From: Trachelipus rathkii | Taxonomy: Eukaryota > Arthropoda > Malacostraca > Isopoda > Trachelipodidae | Direction of reading: 5' to 3' | Length of the DNA stretch: 10,000 nt | NCBI GenBank assembly: GCA_015478945.1 | Contig: JABUQX010060004.1 | Coordinates: 67,501-77,500 of the forward strand | Part shown: positions 1-7,218 of the stretch, piece by piece | How positions within the stretch are numbered: position 1 is the first letter of the stretch | How the letters are laid out: each line of letters starts with the position of its first letter | The notes under the pieces: generated by a model | What the model saw: the letters and a program-made list of their open reading frames with translations, nothing else | Database searches by the model: none | What the model was told of the DNA's origin: nothing | Program-made: the position numbers and the translations under genes

Positions 1-101
1 TAATTTTTTGAGAACCCTAATTTTTTGAGAACCCTAATTTTTTGGCAACCCTAATTTTGGCAACCTTAATTTTTCGGCAACCTAATTTTTGGCACCCTTT
101 C
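1..101 (+). repeat. Terminal tandem repeats, left (partial array)
   Basis: Degenerate copies of a roughly 17-bp unit read CCCTAATTTTTTGAGAA on this strand, drifting inward to CCCTAATTTTGGCAA and CTTAATTTTTCGGCAA. Each outer unit contains CCCTAA, the complement of the animal telomere motif TTAGGG, but the period is 17 and not 6. The array is cut by the window edge. It mirrors the array at 7219-7375. Confidence 0.8.
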
Positions 102-198
102 GAAGAAGGGGTGTCAAACGGTTGCGTCAGCAACCGTTGTACGTATTACCCCCTACGCCCCCTAATTTTTTCGACCGTGGGCCATTTTTGCCCACGGT
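91..198. repeat. Subterminal hairpin cluster, left arm
   Basis: Three dyads lie in a row. The first, 91-115, is imperfect (GGCACCCTTTC against GAAGGGGTGTC). The second, 117-138, is perfect, with 9-bp arms AACGGTTGC and GCAACCGTT around the loop GTCA. The third, 174-198, is perfect, with 9-bp arms ACCGTGGGC and GCCCACGGT around a 7-nt loop. All three recur in the right arm. Possible roles are recombinase or replication-protein binding, or folding of single-stranded ends. The role is inference; the dyads are seen directly. Confidence 0.8.
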
Positions 199-460
199 AA
201 TTTTTGATCTTCCTTTAGGGGGTTAGCCCTATTTTTTGATGTCTTTACCTTGTTTGACCCACGGTAATTTTTTGTCCTTCCTTTAGGGACTTAGCCCTTT
301 TTTGATATCTTAACCTTGTTTGACCATGATATTTCGCCCTTGACCTTTTGTATTCTACGGTACAATTTTGATGCCTCAGCTAACTTGATGGCTTTGATGG
401 TTCCCAATCACCGTAAGAAGTACCTAGTGATGTTCTATTAGTGTTCTATGAGTATTAGAT

Positions 461-645
461 GAGTGCCAGGTGAGTGCCAGGTGAGTGCCAAGTGAGTGCC
501 AGGTGAGTGCCAAGTGAGTGCCAATGAGTGCCAATGAGTGCCAAGTGAGTGCCAATGAGTGCCAAGTGAGTGCCACATAGTGCCAAGTGAGTGCCACATA
601 GTGCCAACTGAGTGCCACATAGTGCCAACTGAGTGCCACATAGTG
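461..645 (+). repeat. GAGTGCC minisatellite, left arm (17 units)
   Basis: Units of about 9-12 bp, GAGTGCCAGGT, GAGTGCCAAGT, GAGTGCCAAT and an inner variant GAGTGCCACATAGTGCCAAGT, are repeated without interruption. AGTGCC occurs 17 times. The array sits between near-identical single-copy segments of the arm. Open frames running through it on the minus strand are a by-product of the lack of stop codons in the unit. Confidence 0.9.
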
Positions 646-648
646 TCT

Positions 649-785
649 ACCCCTAGGTTATAAGGTATGAGGAATCGATTGGTGTATATTACAATCTGAT
701 AGAATGCTTCCTACTATGAGTTAGTATTTTTATAACACTTTTAGCATGACAGAATATATATCTAAAGAGCTACACATTTGAGACA
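649..785. other. Conserved single-copy arm segment, no gene
   Basis: This segment is almost identical in reverse complement to about 6530-6660. It starts with ACCCCTAGGTTATAAGG and ends with ACACATTTGAGACAGTG. It contains no open frame of note and joins the minisatellite to the CpG-rich units. Confidence 0.7.
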
Positions 786-788
786 GTG

Positions 789-960
789 ACCGCAAACGTT
801 TCAGAGTCCGCGTCCGCAGGTGAGCCCCGTCGCGAAACCGCCGCGTGCGCCCGCAGGCGCAATATTACCGCCGCCGCGTGCGCCCGCAGGCGCAATATTC
901 CCCGCCCGCCGCGTGCGCCCGCAGGCGCAATATTTCCGCGTAACCGTCGCCGCGTGCATG
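789..960 (+). repeat. CpG-rich dyad repeat, left arm
   Basis: Three tandem units of about 31-36 bp carry GCCGCGTGCGCCCGCAGGCGCAATATT, given here as GCCGCGTGCGCC followed by CGCAGGCGCAATATT. Each has a dyad of TGCGCC and GGCGCA around the 4-base loop CGCA. A CpG-rich leader (789-838) precedes them and a partial unit (943-960) follows. The block stands out sharply from the AT-rich surroundings. The 70-codon open frame through it has no coding character. Confidence 0.85.
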
Positions 961-1013
961 TAAACTATTCAAAGAATTTCTTTTCAAATATACTATGAGT
1001 CATTCATTTTTAC

Positions 1014-1131
1014 TACAATTGTACGAAATTTTATTAAAAACATATACTTTACATACCTTAAAGCAGTAAATCAGTAAATCAATAGAGGTGTTATTACCTA
1101 ACACCTAGGGGATTAGTATGCTTTTGTTTTA
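1014..1131 (+). repeat. Iteron spacer module, copy 1
   Basis: The module contains, in order: an AT dyad around GTACG; CATATACTTTACATACC; TTAAAGCAGTAAATCAG; a perfect hairpin at 1086-1106 (AGGTGTTA, loop TTACC, TAACACCT); and CTAGGGGATTAGTATGC. Copies or partial copies are at 1297-1380 (hairpin shortened), 1639-1751 (hairpin 1711-1731), 2718-2782 (first part only), and inverted near 5700-5770, 5925-6010 and 6170-6290 (hairpin 6197-6217). Confidence 0.8.
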
Positions 1132-1490
1132 CTGCTTTACTGCTTTAACTTTCTGCTTTACTGCTTTAACTCATGTTTTACTGCTTTAACTTTCTGCTTT
1201 ACTGCTTTAACTTTCTGCTTTACTGCTTTAACTTTCTGCTTTACTGCTTTAACTTTCTGCTTTACTGCTTTAACTTTCTGCTTTACTGCTTTAACTCATA
1301 TACATTACATACCTTAAAGCAGTAAATCAGTAAATCAATAGAGGTGTTACCTAGGGGATTAGTATGCTTTTGTTTTACTGTTTTACTGCTTTAACTCATG
1401 TTTTACTGCTTTAACTTTCTGCTTTACTGCTTTAACTTTCTGCTTCTGCTTTAACTCTCTGCTTTACTGCTTTAACTCACTGCTTTTACT
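1128..1490 (+). repeat. TTACTGCTTTAAC iteron array, left arm
   Basis: Tandem copies of the 21-bp period TTACTGCTTTAACTTTCTGC plus T, interrupted at 1297-1380 by a shortened spacer module. Some units carry TCATG or TCACTG in place of TTTCTG. No coding function is suggested. Confidence 0.85.
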
Positions 1491-1747
1491 AAAATCATTT
1501 TCTTTTATATTTTTATTTTGTTTTAATACTTTTATTTATTATTTCTATTTTATTTTTGTTTAATACTTTTTTTTTTTTAATTTGTAATGTAAGAATAAAA
1601 ACACACAGAGTTTCGGCTATATAAACATTTTATTTTAATAAAATTGTACGAAATTTTATTAAAAACATATACTTTACATACCTTAAAGCAGTAAAGCAGT
1701 AAAACAATAGAGGTGTTATTACCTAACACCTAGGGGATTAGTATGCC

Positions 1748-1925
1748 TTTGTTTTACTGCTTTACTGCTTTAACTTTCTGCTTTACTGCTTTAACTCATG
1801 TTTTACTGCTTTAACTTTCTGCTTTACTGCTTTAACTTTCTGCTTTACTGCTTTAACTTTCTGCTTTACTGTTTTAACTTTCTGCTTTACTGCTTTAACT
1901 TTCTGTTTTACTGTTTTAACTTTCT
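1748..1925 (+). repeat. TTACTGCTTTAAC iteron array, inner copy
   Basis: A second block of the same 21-bp iteron inside the left inner border, headed by spacer module copy 3. The spacer plus array was therefore duplicated into the unique centre on the left side only. It grades into AT-rich low-complexity sequence at 1925-2030. The long open frame starting in it and running through the CA repeats is a repeat artefact. Confidence 0.85.
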
Positions 1926-2030
1926 TTTATTATTTTATTTATTTTTATTATTATTTTTATTATTTTTATTATTTTATTTTTATTATACTTTAGTGTTATT
2001 TACTTCATGCCTATTGTTATTATTATTTAG

Positions 2031-2031
<1 letters not shown>
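1926..2031. repeat. AT-rich low-complexity sequence
   Basis: TTATTATTTTTATT-type sequence between the iteron array and the first CA array. No gene or signal is seen. Confidence 0.7.

Positions 2032-2090
<59 letters not shown>
2032..2090 (+). repeat. (CA)n microsatellite 1
   Basis: Uninterrupted alternating A and C for about 59 bases. Confidence 0.97.
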
Positions 2091-2494
<404 letters not shown>

Positions 2495-2519
2495 ACACAC
2501 TCACTTACACATATAACGT

Positions 2520-3060
2520 ATAATTTATTAAAACATTTTATGTTTTAATTAAACACGTACATTTATATTACTCATTCAAATACAACTAAAATTATTTCAA
2601 AGTTTCTTAAAACTTCTATAATAAATCAATCATTATCTTTGAACAAAGAATTTATTATTAACTGTTAATACTTTTTGTTTATAAATTTTATAACTATCAA
2701 GTTTTAAAATAACTTTTACTAAAATTTTATGAAATTTTATTAAAAACATATATTTTACGTACCTTAAAGCAATAAATCAGTAAGGTCAGCCCCAGCACCC
2801 CTCTACACCAAGCTATGCCACGTTTTGTTCTCTTGACTTACTGCTTTACATCATCTTTAGCCATGTAATAAGTATAAAAATAACAAAATAAGTTCTTCTC
2901 TCTGCTAACATAACATGTAGTTTTTTATTAAAATCATTCTAAGTTTTTATTTAAAAATAACAATTATTCCCTTACATTTATATTATTCACTCGATGTTAA
3001 CTAAAAATATTTCAAAGTTTTTTAAATAATTCGGGTTTTCTTTATTATTATTATTATCTA
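2520..3060. other. AT-rich non-coding stretch
   Basis: No gene is seen. It holds a partial spacer module at 2718-2782 (AAATTTTATTAAAAACATAT then a diverged TTACGTACCTTAAAGC), followed by unrelated sequence. The segments TTATATTACTCATTCAAATACAACTAAAATTATTTCAAAG (from 2564) and a similar one from 2977 look like a diverged direct repeat of about 40 bp. Confidence 0.5.
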
Positions 3061-3120
3061 TGTACATTGACAATCCATCACGAGAAAACACAACAACCCG
3101 CACTCCTTACAGATACGAAG

Positions 3121-3358
3121 CTGACCTCTCTCTGTAAAATGTGTTGAAATAACTACTTTAGGTCTAAATTTAGGATAATCCTTTTTGTAAACCGGGGCGA
3201 TTTAAGCCTAATTCCAGGTCAAAATATATTTCAAACTGACCTTTTTCTGTAAAATGTGGTGCAATAACTACGTTAGGCCTAAATTTAGGCCTAAATTTAG
3301 GATAATCCTTTTTGTAGACGGGCTAATTTAATCCTAATACCAGGTCAAAAGGTATTTC
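3121..3358 (+). repeat. 115-bp tandem duplication
   Basis: Unit 1 starts at 3121 and unit 2 at 3236. Both run CTGACCT, CTGTAAAATGTG, AATAACTAC, TTAGG, TAAATTTAGGATAATCC, TTTTTGTA, AATTCCAGGTCAAAA or AATACCAGGTCAAAA. Unit 2 has an extra 13-bp internal repeat (AGGCCTAAATTT twice). Several substitutions separate the units, so the duplication is not recent. Function is unknown. Confidence 0.8.
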
Positions 3359-3450
3359 CCGTATAGACAAGAATCATTGTTATTATTATTTTTATAAATA
3401 TATTTCCAACTGAAACATGCTGGATCGGTAAGATCCTTTAAGCAGGTAAA

Positions 3451-3524
3451 AAGGAAATGTTTTCCTTACTTGTGATTGGTCGGGGTAATCCTTATCTCTA
3501 TATGACCTCGTATGTGATTGGTCG
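3451..3524 (+). promoter_or_regulatory. Possible promoter region with two inverted CCAAT boxes
   Basis: TGTGATTGGTCG occurs twice (3471-3482 and 3513-3524), 42 bp apart, and contains ATTGG, the reverse of the CCAAT box bound by NF-Y-type factors. Next to it, 3451-3467 is a dyad (AAGGAAA, TGT, TTTCCTT). It lies about 550 bases upstream of the capsid-like frame, with CAGGTGTGTG, a possible splice donor, at about 3580. Promoter activity is inference; the repeated motif is clear. Confidence 0.35.
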
Positions 3525-3808
3525 AGAATTATTTTATCGTCTTTTGAAAATTAACTTTGTTCTTTAAACTTGTATTTGAGCAGGTGTGTGTTTTATTATC
3601 TTTTAGACCCAAACTCATTTTAAAATCATAGTCATTTTAGCTGTTAAGCGGTGCACAAGTTATCTGATTTGTATTAAAAGTGTTTTATTTTTACTAAGTG
3701 TATATCATATTTATAATAAATACTTACATTGAGGAATAATTATTAATTTCACTAGAATAGATAATAATTAATTCACTAGTTCATAAGCTAACCACCAGGG
3801 CTCAGCAT
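3525..3808. other. AT-rich non-coding stretch
   Basis: No gene is seen. Stop codons are dense in all three forward frames. I searched here for the missing N-terminal part of the capsid-like protein and saw nothing convincing. Confidence 0.5.
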
Positions 3809-3945
3809 GAGCCCCACCCGCAAAGGCAGCCAACCCCGCACCCGCTGGTGCGTCCCGCCGCGTCCCCGCCCGCCGCGTGCGCCCGCAGGCGCAATATTTC
3901 CGCGTTCCCGCCCGCCGCGTGCGCCCGCAGGCGCAATATTTCCGC
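3809..3945 (+). repeat. CpG-rich dyad repeat, central copy
   Basis: Two full units (3869-3899 and 3909-3941) of the element's GC-rich repeat lie in the same orientation as the left-arm block, preceded by a diverged GC-rich stretch from 3809. This third copy is inside the unique centre, about 110 bases upstream of the capsid-like frame. It may act as a regulatory or replication site, or be the scar of a recombination event. Minus-strand open frames here only reflect base composition. Confidence 0.85.
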
Positions 3946-3946
3946 T

Positions 3947-3957
3947 GGTTCGAATCC
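3947..3957 (+). promoter_or_regulatory. Pol III B-box-like motif
   Basis: GGTTCGAATCC is an exact match to the tRNA/SINE B-box consensus and is followed by CACCGCCCA, which resembles the 3' part of a tRNA acceptor stem. There is no A box at the right distance and no matching 5' acceptor strand upstream, because GC-rich repeat units occupy that space. It could be a tRNA or SINE remnant, or chance. Confidence 0.3.
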
Positions 3958-4051
3958 ACCGCCCAAAATAAAAGGTATCTTCATAGCCCGAACGTGGATG
4001 TGAGCGCATGTCAACCGGAGTATCCCGGGTTTCAGGTCCTTTAAGTACTAA

Positions 4052-4885
4052 TTACCAGAGAAATTCCCATCCCTATTGGTAACGTGTTACGGTCGATTAA
4101 ATGGCGATATCTTCTCTCAAGAGAGACTCATTCTACCATCTGTAGATACTAGAATCATTTTATCACGATCAAATCCTAAATTTGCTCTTAAAATAAAAAG
4201 TAAACCTACTGCTACAGCTGTATGTCCAGAACCTGTTTTCAAACTGTTGGAGGCTTATCTCTATGTTAGAAAAGTGAAATTATCACCACAGCGACATTTG
4301 GAAATTGAAAATTCACTTTTGAATACTACCGCAAAGTACCCTATTAAGAGAGTTGAAACCAAGATATTTAATTTCACTCAAGGATTATCGAGTATCAATA
4401 TCCCTAACATTGTGAACGGAAATTTACCACAGAAAGTAATAATAGGGATTGTGGAACATGAAGCCTACTCAGGGAATTATAAAAAGTCACCCTATAAATT
4501 CACACCTTTCGGACTTAGGGGTATCAGTTTACATGTGAATGGACTGCCTCACGGACGTGATTATGAAATGTTATACAACGGAGACCTATCTCTCTGTACT
4601 CGACCTTTTTACGACTTAATAGCCAATACTGTATCATGTAATGATAGCGGGACAGGTTTAAATCTTGAAGAATACGCAAAGAATAGTAATTTATACGCCT
4701 ATGATCTTACTGCAGACCTTTCAGCTTGTAACGCCTATCATTTAAACATTTTGAGAAAGGGCACCTTAGGACTAAATCTCTCTTTTGGTTCGATTCTACA
4801 ATCACCCATCACTGTAGTGGTCTATCTTGAGCATCCTCAACTCATTGAAATTGACAGAGTACGCAACGTACTTTTGAATTATTAA
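4052..4885 (+). CDS. F54H12.2-like family protein, probable capsid protein, C-terminal part
   Basis: This open frame ends at TAA 4883-4885. Numbering from the codon at 4076 gives 269 residues. Recognisable family features are the SPQRHLEIENSL region (70-81), AKYPIKRVETK (86-96), LPQKVIIGIVEHEAYSG (117-133), LRGISLHVNG (147-156), YAYDLTADLSA (207-217), an RKGTLGLNLSF segment (227-237) and the IEIDRVRNVLLNY end (257-269). I know this family from Polinton/Maverick-type elements. A beta-rich capsid role is likely, but I cannot prove the jelly-roll fold by eye. The frame is open from 4052, after TAA 4049-4051, and has no ATG until about residue 165, so it lacks its own start. Either an upstream exon exists or the N-terminal part was deleted. 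No frameshift is seen in what remains. The protease begins 2 bases later. Confidence 0.7.
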   Translation, partial: LPEKFPSLLVTCYGRLNGDIFSQERLILPSVDTRIILSRSNPKFALKIKSKPTATAVCPEPVFKLLEAYLYVRKVKLSPQRHLEIENSLLNTTAKYPIKRVETKIFNFTQGLSSINIPNIVNGNLPQKVIIGIVEHEAYSGNYKKSPYKFTPFGLRGISLHVNGLPHGRDYEMLYNGDLSLCTRPFYDLIANTVSCNDSGTGLNLEEYAKNSNLYAYDLTADLSACNAYHLNILRKGTLGLNLSFGSILQSPITVVVYLEHPQLIEIDRVRNVLLNY

Positions 4886-4887
4886 AG

Positions 4888-5343
4888 ATGAATGAAGCGG
4901 AAATAAAATCGGTGTTTAAAAATGAACCTCGCTTTTTAGGCGTGTTTGCTATTAACGAAATAAACTCTGTAAAGTTGGAGAAGGATACCTGCCTCATATT
5001 CAATACATTGCCTCGTCACATCACCTCAACAGGACATTGGATTTCCGTTTATAGAGCAAAAAACGATACTGTTCACATAATTGATTCTTTGAACTTAAAA
5101 TTTATATTGAATAATCATTATATTACCTTATTTTTAAAATATAATAATGTAAGCTGTGTAAAAACTATGTCTTACCCTGTTCAACCCTTATATTCCAATT
5201 TATGTGGAGTCTATTGTATTTATTTCATTATATGTTTTTTAAATAATGTATGTTTTAATAAACTTGTAAATATATTTGATGCTAAAAATTTGTATGTCAA
5301 TGATTTTATAGTTTCTGATTATGTAATAAATGCTTTAAAATGA
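4888..5343 (+). CDS. Adenain-like (C5/Ulp1-fold) cysteine protease
   Basis: A complete 151-residue frame runs from ATG 4888 to TGA 5341-5343. The order of conserved elements is that of adenovirus maturation proteases and their Polinton relatives. GHWISVY supplies the likely catalytic H50. HIIDS supplies D66, where adenain has Glu and Ulp1 relatives Asp. Q99 in YPVQPLYSNLCGVYC would form the oxyanion hole, and C106 is the likely nucleophile. Length is somewhat below that of adenain. In such viruses the enzyme cleaves capsid precursor proteins during particle maturation. The frame is intact with every expected active-site residue, suggesting function until recently. It starts 2 bases after the capsid-like stop, at AAAGATGA; this ATG is the first in frame and leaves the whole domain downstream. 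The C-terminal third is very AT-rich and hydrophobic (YFIICFLNN). A nuclear or cytoplasmic SUMO protease is less likely given the small size and neighbour. Confidence 0.87.
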   Translation: MNEAEIKSVFKNEPRFLGVFAINEINSVKLEKDTCLIFNTLPRHITSTGHWISVYRAKNDTVHIIDSLNLKFILNNHYITLFLKYNNVSCVKTMSYPVQPLYSNLCGVYCIYFIICFLNNVCFNKLVNIFDAKNLYVNDFIVSDYVINALK

Positions 5344-5393
5344 AAAAACGCGATTTTACTTCCCTTAAAACTCGTATATATAAAAAGATTTTT

Positions 5394-5399
5394 AATAAA
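5394..5399 (+). terminator. Poly(A) signal AATAAA after the protease
   Basis: AATAAA begins 51 bases after the protease stop and lies just inside the right arm (border 5389). It is within the AT dyad (AATAAAATT / AATTTTATT) that recurs at several arm positions, so the inverted repeat itself would provide the 3' end of the transcript. Confidence 0.5.
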
Positions 5400-5576
5400 A
5401 TTTCGTACAATTTTATTAAAATAAAATGTTTATATAACCGAAACTCTGTGTGTTTTTATTCTTACATTACAAATTAAAAATAAAAAGTATTAAAACAAAA
5501 ATAAAAATAGAAATAATAAATAAAAAGTAATAAAACAAAAATATAAAAGAAAACAAAATTATGTTAATAAATATAT

Positions 5577-6180
5577 GAGTTAAAACAGTAAAGCAGTGAG
5601 TTAAAACAGTAAAACAGAGAGTTAAAGCAGTAAAACAAAGATGCAATGCTGAGTTAAAGCTTAGTAAAGCACAAAGGATAAAGCAGTAAAGCAGTGAGGT
5701 TAAAGCACGTAAAGCAGTAAAACAAAAGCATACTTATTGCTAGGTAGCACCTCTATTGATTTACTAATTTACTACCAGAAGCTATGTATTCTTGCTATGA
5801 AGTTAAAAACAGTAAACCCGAGTTAAAAGCGGTAAAGCAGAAAGTTACAAACGGTAAAGCAAAAAGAAAATTAAACAGTAAAACAGAAAGTTAAAGCAGT
5901 AAAACATGAGTTAAAGCAGTAAAGCAGTAAAACAAAAGCATACTAATCCCCTAGGTAACACCTCTATTGATTTACTGATTTACTGCTTTAAGGTATGTAA
6001 TGTATATGAGTTAAAGCAGTAAAGCCGAGAGTTAAAACAGTAAAGCAGAAAGTTAAAACAGTAAAGCAGAAAGTTAAAGCAGTAAAGCAGAAAGTTAAAG
6101 CAGTAAAGCAGAAAGTTAAAGCAGTAAAACATTAGTACAACATGAGTTAGAAAGTTAAAGCAGTAAAGCAGTAAAACAAA
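5577..6180 (-). repeat. TTACTGCTTTAAC iteron array, right arm
   Basis: Reverse-complement units (GTTAAAGCAGTAAAGCAGAAA) fill this block, with spacer modules at about 5700-5770 and 5925-6010. Units near 5600-5900 are more diverged (AAACAGTAAACCCGAG, AAGCACGTAAAGCAG) than those at 6010-6130. The longer, more diverged array explains why this arm exceeds the left one. Confidence 0.85.
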
Positions 6181-6327
6181 AGCATACTAATCCCCTAGGT
6201 GTTAGGTAATAACACCTCTATTGATTTACTGATTTACTGCTTTAAGGTATGTAAAGTATATGTTTTTAATAAAATTTCGTACAATTGTAGTAAAAATGAA
6301 TGACTTATAGTATATATATTTTTCGTT

Positions 6328-6500
6328 CACGCGGGAATTTTGCGTCTGCGGACGCACGCGGCGGCGGTTACGCGGAAATATTGCGCCTGCGGGCGCACGC
6401 GGCGGCGGTAATATTGCGCCTGCGGGCGCACGCGGCGGCGGTAATATTGCGCCTGCGGGCGCACGCGGCGGTTTCGCGACGGGGCTCACCTGCGGACGCG
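6328..6500 (-). repeat. CpG-rich dyad repeat, right arm
   Basis: Four units of TGCGCC-TGCG-GGCGCA followed by CGCGGCGG lie in reverse orientation to the left block. The innermost unit (6341-6356) reads TGCGTC-TGCG-GACGCA: both arms changed together, so the dyad stays perfect. The GC-rich leader at 6471-6500 matches the left leader. Confidence 0.85.
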
Positions 6501-6667
6501 GACTCTGAAACGTTTGCGGACACTGTCTCAAATGTGTAGCTCTTTAGATATATATTCTGTCATGCTAAAAGTGTTATAAAAATACTAACTCATAGTAGGA
6601 AGCATTCTATCAGATTGTAATATACACCAATCGATTCCTCATACCTTATAACCTAGGGGTAGACACC

Positions 6668-6719
6668 CATATTAGGGCTATTCTAGGCTCAGGGGAGGCT
6701 AGAAAAGGCTTGAAAAAAG
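6668..6719. other. Insertion of about 50 bp unique to the right arm
   Basis: In the left arm the minisatellite joins GTGTCTACCCCTAGG directly. Here CATATTAGGGCTATTC through GGCTTGAAAAAAGT intervenes. It contains TTAGGG and AGGCTAGAAAAGGCTTG-like sequence. It has no clear terminal repeats or target duplication, so it could equally be a deletion in the left arm. Confidence 0.6.
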
Positions 6720-6838
6720 TGGCACTCACTTGGCACTATGTGGCACTCACTTGGCACTCATTGGCACTCACTTGGCACTCATTGGCACTCACCTGGCACT
6801 CATTGGCACTCACCTGGCACTCACCTGGCACTCATAGA
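6720..6838 (-). repeat. GAGTGCC minisatellite, right arm (11 units)
   Basis: The same units as at 461-645 in reverse complement (GGCACTCACTT, GGCACTCACCT, GGCACTCATT, GGCACTATGT). GGCACT occurs 11 times. The CACATAGTGCC variant, present four times on the left, occurs once here. Confidence 0.9.
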
Positions 6839-7104
6839 ATAATCATAGAACACTAATAGAACATCACTAGATACTTCTTACGGTGATTGGGAACCATCAA
6901 AGTTGAACCATCAATAAATCTGAGCCATCAAAACTGAACCGAAGAATACAAAAGGTCAAGGCGAAAATATCATGGTCAAACAAGGTTAGGCAATGTCAAA
7001 AAGAGGCTAAGTCCTAAAAGGGAAGGATAAAAAAAAAGTACCGTGGTCAAGCAAAGGTAAGACATCAAAAATAGGGCTAACCCCCTAAAGGAAGATCAAA
7101 AATT

Positions 7105-7218
7105 ACCGTGGCAAAAATGGCCCACGGTCGAAAAAATTAGGAGGCGTAAAATAGGGGGGTAATACGTACAACGGTTGCTGACGCAACCGTTTGGCGCACC
7201 CTTTCTTCGAAAGGGTGC
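7105..7218. repeat. Subterminal hairpin cluster, right arm
   Basis: Mirror of the left cluster: 7105-7128 (ACCGTGG against CCACGGT, one base shorter than the left copy), 7170-7191 (perfect 9-bp arms, loop TGAC) and 7196-7218 (perfect 10-bp arms GCACCCTTTC and GAAAGGGTGC, loop TTC). The last dyad is perfect here but imperfect in the left arm. Confidence 0.8.

Larger units (their letters stand above)
1..1665 (+). repeat. Left inverted repeat arm of the element
   Basis: It pairs with 5389-7375 in opposite orientation. Segments that match almost base for base include the hairpin cluster near 91-198, the stretch just before the minisatellite (about 395-440), the stretch after it (about 648-785), the CpG-rich units and the inner border. 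The border, with CACACAGAGTTTCGG at about 1603-1617 and an AT-rich dyad, ends at the A-run at 1661-1665. After that point the left side reads CATATAC while the right side diverges. The arm is at least 1665 bp, long even for Polinton-type terminal repeats, and mostly made of tandem arrays. No gene is present in it. Confidence 0.9.

Noticed and set aside
424..641. Minus-strand frames with repeated TWHS/ALTWH peptides
   Set aside because: They are translations of the GAGTGCC minisatellite in two frames. The repeat number differs between arms, so no protein is conserved.
1030..1500. CRISPR-like array in the regular iterons
   Set aside because: Units are contiguous tandem repeats without unique spacers, in a eukaryotic setting and with no cas genes.
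3416..3436. ATGCTGGATCG followed by GTAAGA as a first exon for the capsid-like gene
   Set aside because: Joining it to the acceptor-like CCAG at 4058 gives the wrong reading phase, and the tiny exon would not supply the missing N-terminal region.
3880..3965. A complete tRNA gene around GGTTCGAATCC
   Set aside because: No A box, anticodon arm or matching 5' acceptor strand; GC-rich repeat units occupy the expected body.
3768..4014. Three overlapping minus-strand frames of 63-73 codons
   Set aside because: They lie on CpG-rich repeat units, overlap one another and have no recognisable protein features.
6226..6539. Frames on both strands, and one at 786-998, rich in Arg/Ala
   Set aside because: They are frames through the same GC-rich repeat units on both strands; composition only.
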